A DNA stretch of 42,060 nucleotides from the NCBI GenBank assembly GCA_002361485.1, contig DESZ01000005.1:1-42060 (forward strand), written 5' to 3'. The first letter of the stretch is position 1; each line of letters starts with the position of its first letter. Position numbers and translations under genes: made by a program. The DNA is from Cyanobacteria bacterium UBA3301 (lineage in GTDB: Bacteria > Cyanobacteriota > Vampirovibrionia > Gastranaerophilales > Gastranaerophilaceae). Below the pieces are notes generated by a model, which made no database searches, was not told where the DNA came from, and was given only the letters and a program-made list of their open reading frames with translations. Positions 38,861 to 42,060 of the stretch are shown here, piece by piece.

Positions 38861-41393
38861 TTGCCAATTCTTCAGTTGAATTTTCTTCAACTATTTCAAT
38901 TGTTTTTTCTTTTTTTACGGAACGTTTTTTGGCTGCCTTTTCAAAAGAAATTTTGCCGTCAACTAAGGTGACTCTTATTGTATCACCGTGGCTATATTTA
39001 CCTGAAAGTATTTCTTCAGCCAAGCTGTCTTCCAATTTGCGCTGAATTAAACGTCTTAATGGTCTTGCACCATATGCTTCTGAATATCCGTTTTCAGCTA
39101 AATGGTCTTTAACTTCATCTGTTACTTCAATATTTAATTCTTTTTCAGCCAAACGTTTTAATAAATCTTTAAGCATTAAATCAACAATTTGTCTGATTTC
39201 CGGTTTAGACAAATGAGCAAAGACAATTGTTTCATCAATACGGTTAAGAAATTCAGGTCTGAATGCTTTCTTCATTTCTTCTGCAACAGTATCTTTAAGA
39301 TGTTCATATTTGTCTTTTGACTCATCTTCAGCTGTTGAAAATCCTAATTTTGATTTATTTGCAATCATGCTGGCACCTACGTTAGATGTCATGATTATTA
39401 CAGTATTTTTAAAGCTGATATGTCTGCCTTTTGAATCAGTAATACGACCATCATCAAGTATTTGAAGCATAATGTTAAATACATCCGGATGAGCTTTTTC
39501 TATTTCATCAAACAATACAACAGAATAAGGCTTTTTGCGAACTAATTCTGTCATATGACCGCCATCATCATATCCGACATATCCGGGAGGGGAACCGATA
39601 AGTTTTGCAGTTGAATGTTTTTCCATGAATTCTGACATATCAACTCTTATCATATTATCTTCAGAACCAAACATAGCTTCAGCTAAAGCTTTTGCAAGTT
39701 CAGTTTTACCGACACCTGTCGGCCCGCAGAAGATGAAACTTCCTATCGGTCTGTTAGGGGCTTTTAATCCAACTCTTGCACGTCTTATCGCTTTTGATAT
39801 TGCAACAATTGCATCGTGTTGACCTATAACCCTTTCGTGCAAAGTATCTTCAAGACGCATAAGTCTTTCGCTTTCGCCTTCAGTCAGCTTTGTAACAGGA
39901 ACACCTGTCATCATAGCAATTACTTGAGCAACATCTTCTGCTGTAACGGTAGCTTTGTCAACTTCGTTTTTCTCTCTCCATTCGGCGGTTACTTCACGAA
40001 TTTTGTCTTTTAAATCAGCTTCATCGTCGCGCAATTGAGATGCTGTTTCAAACTCTTGATTTCTGATAGCTTCTTCTTTTTGTTTTATAAGATCTTTTAA
40101 ATCCTTTTCAAGTTCTTTTGCTTCAGGACACATTTTAGAAGCTTTTAATCTTACTTTTGAACTTGCTTCATCAATTACGTCAATAGCTTTATCAGGTAAA
40201 AATCTGTCATTAATATATTTGCTTGACAATTTTACAGCTGCTACTATTGCATCATCAGATATGTTTAATTGATGATGTTCTTCATATTTTTCTTTTAATC
40301 CGCGAATAATTTCTATTGACTCATCTACAGTCGGTTCATCAATGATTACCGGTTGGAAACGTCTTTCTAAAGCTGAATCTTTTTCGATATAGCGGCGATA
40401 TTCATCAGAGGTAGTTGCACCGATAACTTGAATTTCGCCTCTTGATAGTGCAGGTTTTAGAATGTTTGCCGCATCAATTGCTCCTTCTGCAGCACCTGCA
40501 CCGATTAAGGTGTGCATTTCATCAATTACAAGAATAATATTTCCAGCTTGACGAATTTCGTCCATAATCTTTTTTAGACGTTCTTCAAATTCGCCGCGGT
40601 ACTTAGTTCCTGCAACCAATAAACCCATATCTAACTGAATAATTTTTTTACCGTCCAATATATCAGGAACTTCGGCATTAACGATTCTTATCGCTAAGCC
40701 TTCCGCTACTGCAGTTTTACCAACCCCTGGCTCTCCTAACAATACAGGATTGTTTTTAGTTCTTCTTGCTAAAATTTGAATAACACGTTCAATTTCTTTT
40801 TCTCTGCCGACAACAGGGTCAAGTCTTAATTCTTGAGCGGCTAATGTTAAATCTCTGCCAAACTCATCTAAACTTGGAGTTTTATTTTTGCCGGTTGAAG
40901 ATGAACTTGATGAAGATGAAGAACTTGATGAAGATGATGAACCGGAAGCTGAAGGTTTTGATTCTCCTAACATTTTTATAACATTACTTCTTACTTTGTT
41001 TAAGTCAACCCCGAGATTTTCAAGAACTCTTGCAGCAACTCCTTCGCCTTCTCGTATTAAACCGAGAAGTAAGTGTTCTGTTCCAATATAGTTATGACCT
41101 AACTGTCTGGCTTCATCCCATGATAGCTCTAATACTCTTTTTGCCCGCGGGGTGAAAGGGATTTCAACAGCCACAAAACCAGAGCCTCTGCCGATTATTT
41201 TCTCAACTTCGGCACGTGCATCTTTAAGATTTACGCCCATAGATTTTAGCGTTTTAGCTGCTATACCTGCTCCCTCTCCGATTAAGCCCAATAAAACTTG
41301 TTCGGTTCCTACAAAATTATGACCTAATCTTCGAGCTTCTTCCTGAGCGAGCATTATGACTTTAATTGCTTTTTCCGTAAAACGTTCGAACAT
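38847..41393 (-). CDS. clpC: ATP-dependent Clp protease ATP-binding subunit ClpC
   Basis: An 848-residue AAA+ unfoldase that feeds substrates to ClpP. An N-terminal double Clp_N repeat (FTEKAIKVIMLAQEEARRLG and the second copy AKRVLELSWDEARQLGHN) is followed by a run of 15 serines (152-166). AAA1 has GEPGVGKT and VIDEMHTLIGAGAAEGAIDA; a middle domain holds a UVR-like motif (EEAIRNQEFETASQLRDDEA). AAA2 has GPTGVGKTELAKALAE and VVLFDEIEKAHPDV. The C-terminal Clp_D2-small domain ends in a basic tail. It has a strong promoter and GGAG before the ATG. clpC here is not accompanied by ctsR, mcsA or mcsB. Confidence 0.97.
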   Translation of the reverse strand: MFERFTEKAIKVIMLAQEEARRLGHNFVGTEQVLLGLIGEGAGIAAKTLKSMGVNLKDARAEVEKIIGRGSGFVAVEIPFTPRAKRVLELSWDEARQLGHNYIGTEHLLLGLIREGEGVAARVLENLGVDLNKVRSNVIKMLGESKPSASGSSSSSSSSSSSSSSSTGKNKTPSLDEFGRDLTLAAQELRLDPVVGREKEIERVIQILARRTKNNPVLLGEPGVGKTAVAEGLAIRIVNAEVPDILDGKKIIQLDMGLLVAGTKYRGEFEERLKKIMDEIRQAGNIILVIDEMHTLIGAGAAEGAIDAANILKPALSRGEIQVIGATTSDEYRRYIEKDSALERRFQPVIIDEPTVDESIEIIRGLKEKYEEHHQLNISDDAIVAAVKLSSKYINDRFLPDKAIDVIDEASSKVRLKASKMCPEAKELEKDLKDLIKQKEEAIRNQEFETASQLRDDEADLKDKIREVTAEWREKNEVDKATVTAEDVAQVIAMMTGVPVTKLTEGESERLMRLEDTLHERVIGQHDAIVAISKAIRRARVGLKAPNRPIGSFIFCGPTGVGKTELAKALAEAMFGSEDNMIRVDMSEFMEKHSTAKLIGSPPGYVGYDDGGHMTELVRKKPYSVVLFDEIEKAHPDVFNIMLQILDDGRITDSKGRHISFKNTVIIMTSNVGASMIANKSKLGFSTAEDESKDKYEHLKDTVAEEMKKAFRPEFLNRIDETIVFAHLSKPEIRQIVDLMLKDLLKRLAEKELNIEVTDEVKDHLAENGYSEAYGARPLRRLIQRKLEDSLAEEILSGKYSHGDTIRVTLVDGKISFEKAAKKRSVKKEKTIEIVEENSTEELATKGE
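40896..40940 (-). repeat. Poly-serine tract in the ClpC linker
   Basis: Fifteen consecutive serine codons (TCA/TCT/AGT mixed) encode residues 152-166 between the Clp_N domain and the first AAA domain. Mixed codons mean the tract is not a simple mononucleotide or trinucleotide slippage run, so selection for a flexible linker is likely. Confidence 0.9.
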
Positions 41394-41421
41394 TTTTTAC
41401 TCCTATCTCTTCTATATTTTG

Positions 41422-41450
41422 ATTATACACAAAAAGATTTTTAGTTTCAA
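41422..41450 (-). promoter_or_regulatory. Sigma70-type promoter of clpC
   Basis: TTGAAA (41450-41445), 17 bases, TATAAT (41427-41422). Transcription would start near 41415, about 22 bases before the ATG. No CtsR-like tandem operator is evident. Confidence 0.75.
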
Positions 41451-41528
41451 TAATATTAATTTCTTATAATATTATTGATAAAAAATGAATATACATCTAA
41501 AAAATGCAAACTAATATAGAGAGCTGAA

Positions 41529-41852
41529 TTATAATCCTAAATCTTTTAAAATTTTAGGGTTCGCAGAAAGTGATTTGATGTTTGAATTTGAGGCTATATC
41601 AACTGCATTGCCGCTTCTAAATAACTTATCAACGATATCATTATGAGAAAAATCCTCAGGATCTGATAATGTTAATTTTGTAAACTTTTTTATAGTCATT
41701 TTCTTTTCGTATTCTTCTAGTGCATGCTTTGATAATCTGTCTAAAAAGCTTTTATTTGCATCGTATTTTTGAGCATTAAACGGCTTACTTACCGGTAAGT
41801 AAGAACTGTTTTCATTAATTGCTTTAATCTGTTGAGCTAATTTTTTAAACAT
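41529..41852 (-). CDS. Small protein of unknown function (107 aa)
   Basis: Family not recognised. The sequence MFKKLAQQIKAINENSSYLP ... is hydrophilic and probably helical, with a phrase PFNAQKYDANKSFLDRLSKH reminiscent of the NFQA-tagged proteins (FNAQK) but positioned at residues 24-28. There is no signal peptide or membrane helix. A good promoter lies just upstream. It stands alone between clpC and a terminator from the next gene to the right. The coding call is supported by the promoter, composition and a clean start, though the ribosome-binding site is weak. Confidence 0.65.
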   Translation of the reverse strand: MFKKLAQQIKAINENSSYLPVSKPFNAQKYDANKSFLDRLSKHALEEYEKKMTIKKFTKLTLSDPEDFSHNDIVDKLFRSGNAVDIASNSNIKSLSANPKILKDLGL

Positions 41853-41872
41853 AATTCTACCTATACATTAAT

Positions 41873-41900
41873 ATTATAATTTATTTTTTGTACTTGGCAA
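41873..41900 (-). promoter_or_regulatory. Promoter of the 107-aa gene
   Basis: TTGCCA (41900-41895), 16 bases, TATAAT (41878-41873). The -35 lies in a CCAAG-TTG-CCAAG direct repeat. Transcription would begin near 41866, giving a leader of about 14 bases. Confidence 0.6.
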
Positions 41901-41941
41901 CTTGGTAATATTAATAATTTTTATCTTTATTTAAGAAAAAT

Positions 41942-41965
41942 GGTGAGAGCTTGCCGTCTCTCACC
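41942..41965 (-). terminator. Terminator of a minus-strand gene entering from the right
   Basis: GGTGAGAG (41942-41949) and CTCTCACC (41958-41965) form an 8-bp stem with an 8-base loop. On the minus strand it is followed by ATTTTTCTT. Confidence 0.75.
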
Positions 41966-42011
41966 AAATAATAAATGTATATTTACGTTTTTTATGTCAA
42001 TTATACTTTCA

Positions 42012-42060
42012 TCAGATGAACATTATAGCTTTTCTACATTTGCATTCATAGCAGTGCGGG
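42012..42060 (-). CDS. 3' end of an unidentified gene entering from the right edge (partial)
   Basis: Two minus-strand frames are open into the window edge: one reads RTAMNANVEKL with its stop at 42023-42025, the other PHCYECKCRKAIMFI with its stop at 42012-42014. The first is the more ordinary C-terminus; the second has four cysteines. A terminator 50-60 bases further on shows that some minus-strand gene ends here, but the frame and family cannot be settled from this stub. Confidence 0.35.
   Translation of the reverse strand, partial: PHCYECKCRKAIMFI

Overview
The window looks like chromosomal DNA from an AT-rich, diderm, strictly anaerobic gut-type bacterium. The best guess is the Gastranaerophilales/Melainabacteria branch next to Cyanobacteria, with moderate confidence. 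Reasons: a two-membrane envelope (TonB-ExbB-ExbD, an exported filamentous adhesin, a type IV prepilin), anaerobic metabolism (2-oxoacid:ferredoxin oxidoreductase, Na+-pumping oxaloacetate decarboxylase, superoxide reductase), low G+C, and several proteins with short N-terminal NFQA or FTG motifs that I associate from memory with that lineage. No rRNA, tRNA, CRISPR, insertion sequence or prophage was seen.

Layout. 1-1814: 3' tip of a plus-strand gene, then a minus-strand prepilin fused to a YadA-like head and an S74 self-chaperone. 1888-9121: valS, a small unknown gene, then birA-oadG-oadA-oadB, which makes a biotin-dependent sodium pump together with its biotin ligase. 9167-12282: five genes, four of them carrying NFQA/FTG N-termini (three unknowns and one acyltransferase), plus a degenerate formyltransferase-like protein. 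12279-19476 (minus): a GlcD-type FAD oxidase and a 1942-residue coiled-coil protein. 19656-22844 (plus): korDABC, a small coiled-coil gene and rpsU (57 codons). 22906-27149 (minus): exbD, exbD, exbB, tonB and two related exported beta-rich proteins. 27218-31246: a GIY-YIG protein (plus), an exported propeller-like/coiled-coil protein, a NarL-type regulator and a receiver-PAS-histidine kinase (minus). 31306-41852 (all minus): ferritin, a secreted adhesin ending in a PilZ domain, desulfoferrodoxin, SRP RNA with an Alu domain, a membrane-anchored starch-synthase-like protein, clpC and a small unknown.

How it fits together. Energy metabolism rests on oxaloacetate decarboxylation coupled to Na+ export and on ferredoxin-linked 2-oxoacid oxidation. 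Desulfoferrodoxin and ferritin handle superoxide and iron. Surface functions stand out: the pilin-S74 chimera, the adhesin-PilZ chimera, the Ton system and the paired exported proteins suggest an elaborate cell surface.

Most noteworthy: (i) a canonical cyclic-di-GMP-type PilZ domain at the C-terminus of an apparently exported two-partner-secretion-like adhesin; (ii) a type IV prepilin carrying a phage-tail-type autoproteolytic trimerisation domain; (iii) long perfect inverted repeats over the translation starts of three genes, including a 17-bp pair bracketing the ferritin ribosome-binding site; (iv) the shared N-terminal NFQA/FTG tags. Translations were read from the sequence and families were assigned by recognition, without database searches.
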